Below, in pieces: positions 25,044 to 32,791 of a stretch of DNA of 64,000 nt. The stretch spans positions 682,001 to 746,000 of the forward strand of contig NZ_JAMTCG010000002.1 in NCBI RefSeq assembly GCF_024171725.1. Reading direction: 5' to 3'. Origin of the DNA: Williamsia serinedens. GTDB lineage: Bacteria; Actinomycetota; Actinomycetes; Mycobacteriales; Mycobacteriaceae. The position numbers and the translations under genes were made by a program. Below the pieces are notes generated by a model that was not told the DNA's origin, searched no databases, and was given only the letters and a program-made list of their open reading frames with translations. Every line of letters begins with the position of its first letter. The stretch's first letter is position 1.

Positions 25044-25901
25044 TCACACCCAGTACGCCACGCGGGCGCGGTAGTTGCGCAGGACCAGCATCGCCAGGGC
25101 CCATCCCGCCACGGTGCACCCGACCACGACGACCCAGCTGTGCCAGGAGATCGGGGAACCCACCAGCGGACCACGGGTGATCTCCAGGAAGTGGTACATC
25201 GGGTTCAGCTGAACGAGCGTCAGACGGTAGTCGCCGCCATTGGTTCGCTGTCGAATGCTGTCCGCGGTCCAGATGATCGGGGTGAGGAAGAAGACCAACT
25301 GCACCAGCGTGTTCAGCAGCTGGCCGATGTCGCGGAAGCGGGTGGACATGACCCCGAAAACGATGGTGACCCACACCGCATTGAGCGCCAGCAGCATGAT
25401 GCCGGGGATCACCAACAGAATCGTCCAGCTGATGGGTTGGGGGAAGATCGCGAACATCACCACGTAGATGACGATGTTGTGGGCGAAGATGATCAGCTGC
25501 CGCCACACCAGTCGGTAGACGTGCACGCTCAGCGGGGCCGGGATCTGTTTAAGCAGCCCCTCGTTGCTGGAGAACACCACCGAGCCCTCGAGGATCGACT
25601 GGCTGATGAAGTTCCAGAAGATGAGGCCCAAGGTCACGTGCGGCAGGAACGTCTTGATGTCGATGTGGAAAAGCTCGGCGTAGAGGAATCCCATCGCGAC
25701 TGCGGTCACCGCGGTGGCGACGGTGATCCACAACGGACCGAGCATCGACCGGCGGTACCGCTGCTTGATGTCCTGCCAACCGAGCAACAGCCACAACTCG
25801 TGCTGACGGAACCCCTCGCGCAGGTCGTCGACGGCACGACGCACGGTGCGTGAGTCGACGACTTCCGGTGGGGGTTCGACCCCCGGGGCGACGGTGGACA
25901 C
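25044..25901 (-). CDS. wzm: Galactan exporter permease (Wzm/Rv3783-like)
   Basis: This 285-residue ABC-2 type permease has a cytoplasmic N-terminal region (DDLREGFRQHELWLLLGWQD) and six hydrophobic segments between about residues 60 and 275, the RfbA/Wzm pattern. With the ATPase it forms the exporter for the lipid-linked galactan of the cell wall. In M. tuberculosis the gene order is ATPase, GlfT1, permease; here transcription would read permease, ATPase, GlfT1, an altered order. The gap to the ATPase start is 47 bases and to the upstream bpa gene 19 bases. Confidence 0.88.
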   Translation of the reverse strand: MSTVAPGVEPPPEVVDSRTVRRAVDDLREGFRQHELWLLLGWQDIKQRYRRSMLGPLWITVATAVTAVAMGFLYAELFHIDIKTFLPHVTLGLIFWNFISQSILEGSVVFSSNEGLLKQIPAPLSVHVYRLVWRQLIIFAHNIVIYVVMFAIFPQPISWTILLVIPGIMLLALNAVWVTIVFGVMSTRFRDIGQLLNTLVQLVFFLTPIIWTADSIRQRTNGGDYRLTLVQLNPMYHFLEITRGPLVGSPISWHSWVVVVGCTVAGWALAMLVLRNYRARVAYWV

Positions 25902-25920
25902 GAGGGTCGAGACTACCGGG

Positions 25921-26481
25921 CTACAGGTATTGCCCCGTGCCGGTCACTCCGTGGCCCCCGGGACCACCTGGCCCGCCGGGGCCACCCGGGCCCGGGAGCT
26001 GGCCCTGACGCATCTGCTCCAGCTGCGCACGCGCGGCCATCTGCTGCGCGAAGAGCGCGGTCTGGATCCCATGGAAGAGACCTTCGAGCCACCCGACGAG
26101 CTGCGCCTGCGCGATCCGCAGTTCCGCGTCCGACGGCGTCTGCTCGTCGCCGAAGGGTAGGGCGAGGCGCGAGAGCTCGTCACGGAGCTCGGGGGCGAGA
26201 CCCTCCTCCAGCTCGCGGATCGACGACGCGTGGATCTCCTTCAGACGGGTGCGGCTCGCGTCGTCGAGAGGTGCGGCGCGGACCTCCTCCAGAAGCTGCT
26301 TGATCATCGTCCCGATCCGCATGACCTTCGCGGGCTGCTCCACCATGTCGGCGATACCGCCCTGCTGCTCCTCGGTGTCCTCGCCCGTGCCGCCGGAGGA
26401 ACGGGACCCCGGGCCGACGACGACGATGTCGTCGCGGTCGGACTGGTTGTCGGGACCCGATCCGAACAGTGGTGACGTCAT
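25921..26481 (-). CDS. bpa: Bacterial proteasome activator
   Basis: This 186-residue protein matches Bpa/PafE (Rv3780). The conserved core EQPAKVMRIGTMIKQLLEE leads into a four-helix bundle, and the C-terminus ends in GQYL, the motif that docks into the 20S proteasome and opens its gate independently of ATP. Between bundle and tail is an unusual run of Gly-Pro-Gly-Gly repeats (about residues 163-178), a collagen-like linker. It acts in the cytosol to feed unfolded proteins to the proteasome. It heads the run of genes leading to the galactan exporter. The ATG at 26481 is preferred, but one three codons upstream is possible. Confidence 0.92.
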   Translation of the reverse strand: MTSPLFGSGPDNQSDRDDIVVVGPGSRSSGGTGEDTEEQQGGIADMVEQPAKVMRIGTMIKQLLEEVRAAPLDDASRTRLKEIHASSIRELEEGLAPELRDELSRLALPFGDEQTPSDAELRIAQAQLVGWLEGLFHGIQTALFAQQMAARAQLEQMRQGQLPGPGGPGGPGGPGGHGVTGTGQYL

Positions 26482-26642
26482 GGGTCCCATTGTGCGGCAG
26501 GCCCCGACAGCCGCGCGAGGAGCCACCCTGTCCGCAGCCGGGCTTCGGGCGTCGTCACCTGCGACGATGACGCATGCGTGAGTGCTCACAGGTCGTGGTT
26601 GGCGCGTGTGAAGGGCGACCTAACAACTCTTCGGCGCGGGTC

Positions 26643-26648
26643 TATGGT
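26643..26648 (+). promoter_or_regulatory. -10 hexamer (TATGGT) for the aminotransferase-like gene
   Basis: TATGGT ends seven bases before the ATG at 26656, supporting that start and a leaderless transcript. Confidence 0.45.
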
Positions 26649-26655
26649 GTCTGCC

Positions 26656-27852
26656 ATGACCTACGACGTCGCACGGGTGCGCGGGCTGTTCCCGTCGCTC
26701 GGCGACGGGTGGATCCACCTCGATCCGCAGGCCGGGAGTCAGATCCCCGACTCGGTGGCGTCGACGGTGTCCAAGGCCTTCCGTGCCCTCGTGTCGCAGC
26801 CCGGCGGGGTGTACCCGGCCGCGCGGCAGTCGCAGGCCGTCGTCGACGCCGCGCGTCAGGCGGTCGCCGACCTCGTCGGTGGGGACCCGGCCGGCGTGGT
26901 GCTCGGGCCGAGTCGCGGGATCCTGCTGTCGACGCTCGCGGAGGCGCTGCCGCCGCGGCTGTGGCTGGGCTCGACCGCCGTCGTCAGCCGTCTCGACGAC
27001 GAGCCGAACATCATCGGGTGGCTGCGCGCGGCCGACCGCTACGGCGCGCGGGTGCGCTGGGCCGAGGTGGACATCGAGAACGGCGAACTGCCGCCGTGGC
27101 AGTACTCGGACCTCCTCGACGACGCGACCGCCATCGTCGCGGTGACGGCTGCCTCGTCGACCATCGGGACGGTCACCGACGTCGCCGCCATCGGTGCCGC
27201 GGCACGCGCCGCGGGTGCACTGTTCGTCGTCGACGCGACGTCGGCCGCGCCCTACACGGTCCTCGACATCGAGGCGATGGGTGCCGACGTGCTCGTCGTG
27301 TCCGCCGAGCGCTGGGGTGGTCCGCAGGTCGCCGCGCTCGCGTTCCGCGATCCCGGCCGGATCGCGACCCTCCGGTCGTCGGGGCTGTCGACGTCGACGA
27401 GCGGGCCCGGGCGCCTCGAGGTCGACGGGCTGCACCATGCCCTGCTCGCCGGACTCGCGGCGTCGGTGGAGCACCTCGCATCGCTGGACGACGCAGCCAC
27501 CGGCAGCCGTCGGGATCGCCTGGTCACCTCGATCGCCAGCCTCAACGGTTATCTGCGGCGCCTCACGGCCTACCTCGCGGAGTCCCTGTCGCATCTCGAC
27601 TTCGTGCACATGGTCGGCTCCGCCGCCGAGCGCGTCCCCACGGTCAGCTTCACCGTCGACGGCGTCGCCGCCGACAAGGTCGCCCGCCGTCTGGCCGACA
27701 ACGGCATCTGCGCCCTGGTGGACCAGCCGAGCCGCGCGCTCGACGTGATCGGCGTCGGTGACGTCGGGGGAGCGGTCACCATCGGGCTCGGGCAGTACTC
27801 GACGCCGTACGAGGTCGACCAGCTGGTGCGCTGCCTCGGCTCGCTCGGCTGA
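26656..27852 (+). CDS. Class V aminotransferase/cysteine desulfurase-like protein (Rv3778c-like) lacking the catalytic Lys
   Basis: This 398-residue protein has the overall layout of class V PLP enzymes: N-terminal LDPQAGSQIP, a central ATSAAPYTVLDIEAMGAD that corresponds to the Asp-x-x-Ser/His region, and a C-terminal lobe. At the place of the PLP-binding Lys (normally Ser-x-His-Lys) it reads SAERWGGPQVAALAF, with Arg-Trp. Only two Lys occur in the whole protein, neither nearby. A classical Schiff base therefore seems impossible. The orthologous gene next to Bpa in mycobacteria is annotated as an aminotransferase. The role is unknown; binding of a PLP-like ligand or a structural role are options. 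Confidence 0.75.
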   Translation: MTYDVARVRGLFPSLGDGWIHLDPQAGSQIPDSVASTVSKAFRALVSQPGGVYPAARQSQAVVDAARQAVADLVGGDPAGVVLGPSRGILLSTLAEALPPRLWLGSTAVVSRLDDEPNIIGWLRAADRYGARVRWAEVDIENGELPPWQYSDLLDDATAIVAVTAASSTIGTVTDVAAIGAAARAAGALFVVDATSAAPYTVLDIEAMGADVLVVSAERWGGPQVAALAFRDPGRIATLRSSGLSTSTSGPGRLEVDGLHHALLAGLAASVEHLASLDDAATGSRRDRLVTSIASLNGYLRRLTAYLAESLSHLDFVHMVGSAAERVPTVSFTVDGVAADKVARRLADNGICALVDQPSRALDVIGVGDVGGAVTIGLGQYSTPYEVDQLVRCLGSLG

Positions 27853-27870
27853 CGCAGAGTCGCCGCGGTC

Positions 27871-28848
27871 TCAGACCGTCAGCAGGACCTTCCCGACCGC
27901 GTCGCCGCCGTCGAGATGACGGTGCGCCGCGTCGGCCTCCTCGAGCGGGAACGTGCGGTCGACGACGGGGCGGACGCTGCCGTCGGCGACGAGCGGCCAT
28001 GTGGTCTCGCGGACCCCGGCCATGATGGTGCCCTTGCCGGTCGGGCCCTCGACGGGACGTCCACGCAGGTTGGTGGCGGTGACCGACGCGCGCTTGGGCA
28101 ACAGCGTGGAGATGTCGAGTTCGGCCTTCGCGCCACCCTGCATCCCGATGATCACGAGCCGGCCGCCGGAGGCGAGCGCGTCGACGTTCCGGGCCAGGTA
28201 TTTCGCGCCGATGATGTCGAGGATGACGTCCGCGCCACCGAGGTCGTCGACGACGTCGACGAAGTCGTCCTGGTGATAGTCGATGAGCGTCGTCGCGCCG
28301 AACTCCGCGCAGATGTCGAGCTTGCGCTGTGATCCGGCGGTCACCGCGACCTCTGCCCCGAGGGCGCGGGCCAGCTGGATGGCGTGGGTGCCGATCCCGC
28401 TGGCGCCACCGTGGACGAGGAGTCGTTCGCCGGACCGTAGGCCCGCGACGAGCACCAGGTTCGACCACACCGTCGCCGCCACCTCCGGCAATGCGGCCGC
28501 CTCGACGAGGTCGACGCCGTCGGGCACCGGCAGGACCTGCACCGCGGGCACGGCGACGTACTCGGCGTAGCCGCCGCCCGCGAGCAGGGCGCACACCTCG
28601 TCACCGACGGCGAGGTCGGTGACGCCGTCGCCCACCTCGTCGACCGTGCCGGACACCTCCAGTCCGAGGATCGGGCTGGCACCGGCCGGCGGCGGATAGA
28701 GGCCCTGTCGCTGCATGAGGTCGGCCCGGTTGAGTCCGGCGGCCGCGACGGCGACGACGACCTCGCCCGGACCGGCCGACGGTCGGTCGACGGTCGTGGG
28801 CACGAGGCGGGAATCCGGTCCTTCGTTCTCGACGGCGATTGCGCGCAT
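27871..28848 (-). CDS. NAD(P)H-quinone oxidoreductase (zinc-free MDR, Rv3777-like)
   Basis: This 325-residue MDR protein lacks zinc-binding cysteines and has the quinone-oxidoreductase signature LNRADLMQRQGLYPPP near residue 45. The NADPH site lies at VHGGASGIGTHAIQLARALG, with Ser/Arg residues after the next strand (GSQRK). It reduces quinones or enones in the cytosol. It converges with the preceding aminotransferase-like gene, with 18 bases between stops, the same pairing as in M. tuberculosis. The ATG at 28848 starts the conserved MRAIAVEN. Upstream palindromes shared with the divergent MarR gene suggest joint regulation. Confidence 0.85.
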   Translation of the reverse strand: MRAIAVENEGPDSRLVPTTVDRPSAGPGEVVVAVAAAGLNRADLMQRQGLYPPPAGASPILGLEVSGTVDEVGDGVTDLAVGDEVCALLAGGGYAEYVAVPAVQVLPVPDGVDLVEAAALPEVAATVWSNLVLVAGLRSGERLLVHGGASGIGTHAIQLARALGAEVAVTAGSQRKLDICAEFGATTLIDYHQDDFVDVVDDLGGADVILDIIGAKYLARNVDALASGGRLVIIGMQGGAKAELDISTLLPKRASVTATNLRGRPVEGPTGKGTIMAGVRETTWPLVADGSVRPVVDRTFPLEEADAAHRHLDGGDAVGKVLLTV

Positions 28849-28884
28849 GACTCCTGCAACCGCCGTCGGCGGCCACCATTCCCG

Positions 28885-28914
28885 AACGATCGTTACAGAG
28901 CATGCGTGACGCAT
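28885..28914. promoter_or_regulatory. Two palindromes between quinone oxidoreductase and marR
   Basis: AACGATCGTT (28885-28894) is a perfect ten-base palindrome, and ATGCGT-G-ACGCAT (28902-28914) is a perfect 13-base one. Both sit in the 204-base divergent gap, suitable as operators for the MarR product. No other feature is apparent in the gap beyond the marR ribosome site. Confidence 0.45.
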
Positions 28915-29052
28915 CGACAACGGTTGACCAGCGGAAATGATGCGATCAGCCGACTGCTCACCGCCCCGGACCCGGACTACTGTCGAGGAGCCGAGAAAAG
29001 GCGCCTTCCGCTGAACGCTGCGCGGGATCGCCCGGAGAGAAGGTGGGGGGCG

Positions 29053-29568
29053 ATGTTCAGCACAGGCGACGACCTGGGTCCGCAGCCCGACCGCCGCGTC
29101 GTCCCGCTGCACCCGGTGCCGGACGGGGGTCCGCTCCGTGACGTCGAGCAGCGCGCCTGGCGCAGCTTCGTCGAGGGCACCCAGGCCCTGTTGACGTTCC
29201 TCGACCGCGAGCTGGTGGAGGAGACCGACCTGGCCCTGGGCGAGTACATGATCCTCGAGGTGCTGGCCGACCACCCCATGCTGCGCATGACCGATCTCGC
29301 GGGCGGCGGGCTCGCCTCGCGCAGCACCATCTCGCGTCAGGTGTCGCGTCTCGTTGATCTCGGCGACGTCGAACGCATCCCGGACACCAGCGATGCACGC
29401 AACCGTCTGGTCCGCATCACCGACGCCGGACGGGAACACCTCCGCCGCGCCGCGACGGGTCACGCCGACCGCGTCCGCAAGCACCTGCTTGCCCACGTCG
29501 ACCCCCGTCCGGGGCACATCGGCGATCTGGACCTGTTCTTCCGCGACGTCCGCGAGGGGCTGGAGTAG
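29053..29568 (+). CDS. MarR-family regulator
   Basis: This 171-residue winged-helix protein has the core LGEYMILEVLADHPMLRMTD, a recognition helix LASRSTISRQVSRLVDLG and the wing segment DTSDARNRLVRITDAGREH, all characteristic of MarR. The C-terminus is the dimerisation helix. The start at 29053 is selected because AAGGTGGGGGG directly precedes it; a GTG at 28906 would add 49 residues that do not look protein-like. It likely regulates the divergent quinone oxidoreductase. A tRNA-Ser gene follows 43 bases downstream. Confidence 0.82.
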   Translation: MFSTGDDLGPQPDRRVVPLHPVPDGGPLRDVEQRAWRSFVEGTQALLTFLDRELVEETDLALGEYMILEVLADHPMLRMTDLAGGGLASRSTISRQVSRLVDLGDVERIPDTSDARNRLVRITDAGREHLRRAATGHADRVRKHLLAHVDPRPGHIGDLDLFFRDVREGLE

Positions 29569-29611
29569 CCCGGAAACCGGCTCGACCGGCTGCGTTACCC
29601 TGACCGGCGAG

Positions 29612-29699
29612 GGAAGTGTGGCAGAGCGGCCGAATGCACTCGCCTTGAAAGCGAGCGTGGGTGAAACCACCGGGGGTTCAAATCCCTCCACTTCCGCCA
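29612..29699 (+). tRNA. tRNA-Ser (anticodon UGA)
   Basis: The acceptor arm GGAAGTG (29612-29618) pairs with CACTTCC (29689-29695), followed by G and an encoded CCA. The anticodon stem CTCGC/GCGAG encloses loop CTTGAAA, giving anticodon TGA at 29646-29648. A long variable arm (GTGGGTGAAACCAC) is the class II serine hallmark. The T-loop GTTCAAATC is present. Confidence 0.95.
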
Positions 29700-29705
29700 G
29701 GATTC

Positions 29706-29751
29706 GTGACCGCTGTCCGAATTCCGCGCCCGCAGCGCGCACCGCGGTCAC
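29706..29751. terminator. Inverted repeat after tRNA-Ser
   Basis: GTGACCGC (29706-29713) and GCGGTCAC (29744-29751) form a perfect eight-base stem around a 30-base GC-rich loop, between the tRNA and the convergent protease gene. There is no T-run, so terminator function is only likely. The rest of the 115-base gap shows nothing. Confidence 0.4.
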
Positions 29752-29814
29752 ATGGTCCACGGACCGCTCTCACAGCGCGGATCTGGAACAAGACACCCGG
29801 CGGTGCGAACTCGC

Positions 29815-30528
29815 TCAGACGCCGAACAGCGGCGGCAGGGCGAGGAAGATGACCGACGTCCAGGCGACGTGGGTGAGGATCGGGGCGAGCACACCGTCGG
29901 TTGCACGACGCTCGACCGCCGCGACGAAGCCCAGGAAGATCGCTGCGAATCCGAGCATGGGGTTGCCGCTCGCCATCGTCACGACGATGTAGATCAGCGT
30001 CGAGAAGATCACCGGGTAGTGCCGACCGAGTGCGGAGTACAGCGCACCGCGGAAGAACAGCTCCTCGGCGATGCCGTTGACGAGGGCGATCACCAGGACG
30101 ACGACGATGTTGCCGGCGGTCGCGTGTTCGAAGACCGAGGTGACGAGGTCCTTGAGCGGCGGGATGGTCCGCACGACGAGACCGCCGACGACGAACACGG
30201 CGCCGAGCCCGAGACCCACGCCGATGCCGGTGAGGATCGGGCGTCGACGGTGGCCGCGCCAGGTGACGCGGCCCAGGTGCAACGGCCGCGACAGTGCCGC
30301 GCCGACGCACCACACGGCGGCGAGGGCGAGTGTGTAGACGTAGAAGATCGCGTCGCCCGGCTTCGTCGACAACGACAGCCCGAGGAAGACCGCGCCGATC
30401 ACCAGGAAGACGACGACCACGATCCGTCGACGCTTGATGGTGCGCGGCGGCTCCGCCGGGTGCGCCGGCTCCCTGTGGAGCACGGCCCCCCGCAACTGTT
30501 CCCAGCCTTCGGTCACCAACGTGGTCAC
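29815..30528 (-). CDS. CPBP-family intramembrane metalloprotease
   Basis: This protein of about 237 residues has six or more hydrophobic segments and the CPBP (Abi/Rce1) motifs. NGIAEELFFRGAL carries the Glu-Glu-x-x-x-Arg motif, and ILTHVAWTSVIFL supplies the later His for metal binding. The family cleaves prenylated or other membrane substrates, or serves in bacteriocin self-protection; the substrate here is unknown. The GTG at 30528 is used because it follows the upstream gene's stop by four bases, suggesting coupling; an ATG at 30564 would overlap that gene. Confidence 0.8.
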   Translation of the reverse strand: MTTLVTEGWEQLRGAVLHREPAHPAEPPRTIKRRRIVVVVFLVIGAVFLGLSLSTKPGDAIFYVYTLALAAVWCVGAALSRPLHLGRVTWRGHRRRPILTGIGVGLGLGAVFVVGGLVVRTIPPLKDLVTSVFEHATAGNIVVVLVIALVNGIAEELFFRGALYSALGRHYPVIFSTLIYIVVTMASGNPMLGFAAIFLGFVAAVERRATDGVLAPILTHVAWTSVIFLALPPLFGV

Positions 30529-30532
30529 ACGA

Positions 30533-31693
30533 TCACCGTCCCAGGTGGTTGTTGACCCGGGCAACCGCTGCGGCCGCGATGTCCCATCCGACCCGGACGG
30601 CGCCCGCCGCCGGACCGGAGGACAGCAGCAGCGATGCGCCGAGGCGCTCGAACTGTTCCCACCCGTCGGCCGACACGGTCGCGGCGCCGAGCAGACGGAT
30701 CCGGGCGACGTCGCCGCCGGCCCAGTCGGGGTCGGTGTCGGCGAGGTGGTGCGGGTCGGTCAGTCGGTTCACAGGGCGGGGTGTGCCGCCGGAGAGCGCC
30801 CGCCCGATGGCCTCGCGCACGGTCAGCAGCCCACCCGGCGGGTCCGGGACGAGGTCGCGGATGCGGCTCTCCGAGGCGTACATCGGGTAGTCGAGGGAGG
30901 CCACCAGGTCACCGGTCAGCCCACTCGGTACCGGCACCAGCAGACCGCTGACCTTCGACGCGAGCCCCGTGCCGAACCCGCGGAGCGGCAACGGGATACG
31001 ACGCCGATGCGCGACCGACAGATAGGTCATCAGGACGTCCCGGTAGCTGGACTCGTCGGCCCCGGCGACGTCGTAGTCGCCCGCGGGGAGCCGGTCGGCG
31101 TCGGCCGCAGCGACGAGGTAGTGCACCACGTCGCGGACGGAGATGGGGTCCATCTTGTTGTCGGCCCAGGCGGGAAGCGGGATCACCGGCAACCGGTCGG
31201 CGAGGTAGCGGATCAGCTCGAACGACGTCGACCCGGCGCCGAGCACCACCGCCGCGCGCAGCCACACGAGCTCGGGACCGTCGGGCACCCTCAGGTGCTC
31301 GGCCACCTCGGCGCGACTGACGAGGTGCTCGGACAGCTCGTCCTCGTCGGGGACGAACCCGCCGAGGTAGACGATGCGGGAGACGCCGTTGTCGCGGGCG
31401 GCCTCGGCGACGTTGCGGGCCGACGCGTTGTCCTTCGCGCGGAAGCCGGGTTCACCGATGCCGTGGACGAGGTAGTAGACGACGTCGACCGGGCCGACGG
31501 CGCCGAACGCCGTGGCGGCCGCGGTCCGGTCCGACGCGTCGAGCGCGACGGGGATCACGTCGTCGTACCAGCCGTACGCGGCGAGGCCGTCGGGCTTGCG
31601 GGAGGCGGCGATCACCTCGTGGCCGGCGTCGAGCAGACCGGTGACCAGTCGTGACCCGACGTAGCCGCTGGCGCCGGTCACCAGGATGCGCAT
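30533..31693 (-). CDS. Atypical SDR/NAD(P)-binding epimerase-like protein
   Basis: This 386-residue protein starts MRILVTGASGYVGSRLV, the extended-SDR cofactor motif, with an NmrA-like middle (VVYYLVHG, RIVYLGG) in place of the Tyr-x-x-x-Lys active site. A C-terminal region of about 90 residues (WAGGDVARIRLLGAATV onward) is found in DUF2867-type fusions. Mycobacterial relatives are annotated as nucleoside-diphosphate-sugar epimerases, but catalysis is uncertain. It precedes the CPBP protease gene with a four-base gap. Confidence 0.72.
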   Translation of the reverse strand: MRILVTGASGYVGSRLVTGLLDAGHEVIAASRKPDGLAAYGWYDDVIPVALDASDRTAAATAFGAVGPVDVVYYLVHGIGEPGFRAKDNASARNVAEAARDNGVSRIVYLGGFVPDEDELSEHLVSRAEVAEHLRVPDGPELVWLRAAVVLGAGSTSFELIRYLADRLPVIPLPAWADNKMDPISVRDVVHYLVAAADADRLPAGDYDVAGADESSYRDVLMTYLSVAHRRRIPLPLRGFGTGLASKVSGLLVPVPSGLTGDLVASLDYPMYASESRIRDLVPDPPGGLLTVREAIGRALSGGTPRPVNRLTDPHHLADTDPDWAGGDVARIRLLGAATVSADGWEQFERLGASLLLSSGPAAGAVRVGWDIAAAAVARVNNHLGR

Positions 31694-31757
31694 GCCCCCA
31701 CGGTAGGCGGTGACGGGACGGAGGGTCGGGGCACGGGGCCCTGCCGGGGGTCGGCGA

Positions 31758-32783
31758 CTACAGCCAGTCGCGTCGCTTGAACAGCGCGTACAGCACCACC
31801 ATGGCGGTGAGCAGCAGTACGCAGCTCGTGACGAACCCCACCGTGTGGTCGAAACCGGGGAACGGGACGTTCTGCCCGTAGAAGCCGGTGATGGCGGTCG
31901 GCACCGCGATGATCGCCGCCCACCCGGTCAGCTTCTTCATCACCGTGTTCAGACGCGCGTCCTGCAGCGACAGGTTGGTCTCGAACACGGTCGAGACCAT
32001 GTCCCGCAACGACTCGGTCCACTCGGCGGCCCGGAGGACGTGGTCGTAGAGGTCGGCGAACTCGGGATCGAGGCGGTCGCCGGCGCCGAGGGCGTCGCGC
32101 CGGTGCTGGATGACGGCGACCACCTCGCGCATCGGCAGCACGACGCGGCGCAGCGCCACGAGATCCTTGCGCACACCGTAGGTCCGGCGCTGCAACGTGC
32201 GGGCTGCGACGGACTCGTCGAACAACAGCCCTTCCAGGTCCTCGATCGCGTCGTCGAGTGTCTGCACCGCCTCGAAGTGACCGTCGACGACGACGTCGAG
32301 CAGTCCGTGCAGCAGCGCCTCGACGCCGCGGTCGTGCGCCTCGGTCTCGTCCCACCGCCGACGGACCTCGTCCATGTCGACGATGTCGGCCGACTCCGTG
32401 AGCCGGACGGTGATCAGCGCGTTGCGTTTGATGAAGACGGACACGCGTTGGGTGGCGATCGACTGGGAGACGCCGGTCGGGGTGTCGGCGGCGCGGACCC
32501 CGGCGTCGTCGGAACACCGGACCGCGTAGACGGTGACGAACGTGTGGTGGGCGTAGGTGGTCGCCTTGGTGCGCTCGGATGCGGCGAGCGCGTCCTCCAC
32601 CGCCCACGGGCTGAGGTCGAGCTCCTCCGCGAGGCGCCCCATCGTCTCCTCCGACGGGTCCTCGAGGTCGGCCCACACGAGGGTGTGGTCCTCGGTGAGG
32701 CAGTCGGAGATGACCGCGAGGTCGAACCCGTCGACGGGCTTGCCGTCGCGCCAGATCTGACCGGTGATCGCCCCGTCGGACAC
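31758..32783 (-). CDS. corA: CorA-family divalent metal transporter
   Basis: This 341-residue CorA-type protein has a large cytosolic N-terminal domain with long helices and two C-terminal membrane helices (WAAIIAVPTAITGFYG and FVTSCVLLLTAMVVLYAL). The signature at the end of helix 1 reads YGQN rather than the canonical Gly-Met-Asn, so Gln replaces Met at the selectivity loop. CorA channels import magnesium, cobalt or nickel; variant loops occur in zinc transporters, so ion preference is open. The protein ends in a basic KRRDWL tail. The GTG at 32783 follows the ddl stop by eight bases. Confidence 0.82.
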   Translation of the reverse strand: MSDGAITGQIWRDGKPVDGFDLAVISDCLTEDHTLVWADLEDPSEETMGRLAEELDLSPWAVEDALAASERTKATTYAHHTFVTVYAVRCSDDAGVRAADTPTGVSQSIATQRVSVFIKRNALITVRLTESADIVDMDEVRRRWDETEAHDRGVEALLHGLLDVVVDGHFEAVQTLDDAIEDLEGLLFDESVAARTLQRRTYGVRKDLVALRRVVLPMREVVAVIQHRRDALGAGDRLDPEFADLYDHVLRAAEWTESLRDMVSTVFETNLSLQDARLNTVMKKLTGWAAIIAVPTAITGFYGQNVPFPGFDHTVGFVTSCVLLLTAMVVLYALFKRRDWL

Positions 32784-32791
32784 GGCGCCGC

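Noticed and set aside
24187-25901. O-antigen or teichoic acid exporter
   Set aside because: The domain types would fit, but linkage to GlfT1 and Bpa fixes the identity as the galactan exporter of mycolata.
27871-29760. A 629-codon open frame extending the quinone oxidoreductase through marR and tRNA-Ser
   Set aside because: It runs antisense through a clear MarR gene and a tRNA; the conserved N-terminus of the oxidoreductase is at 28848.
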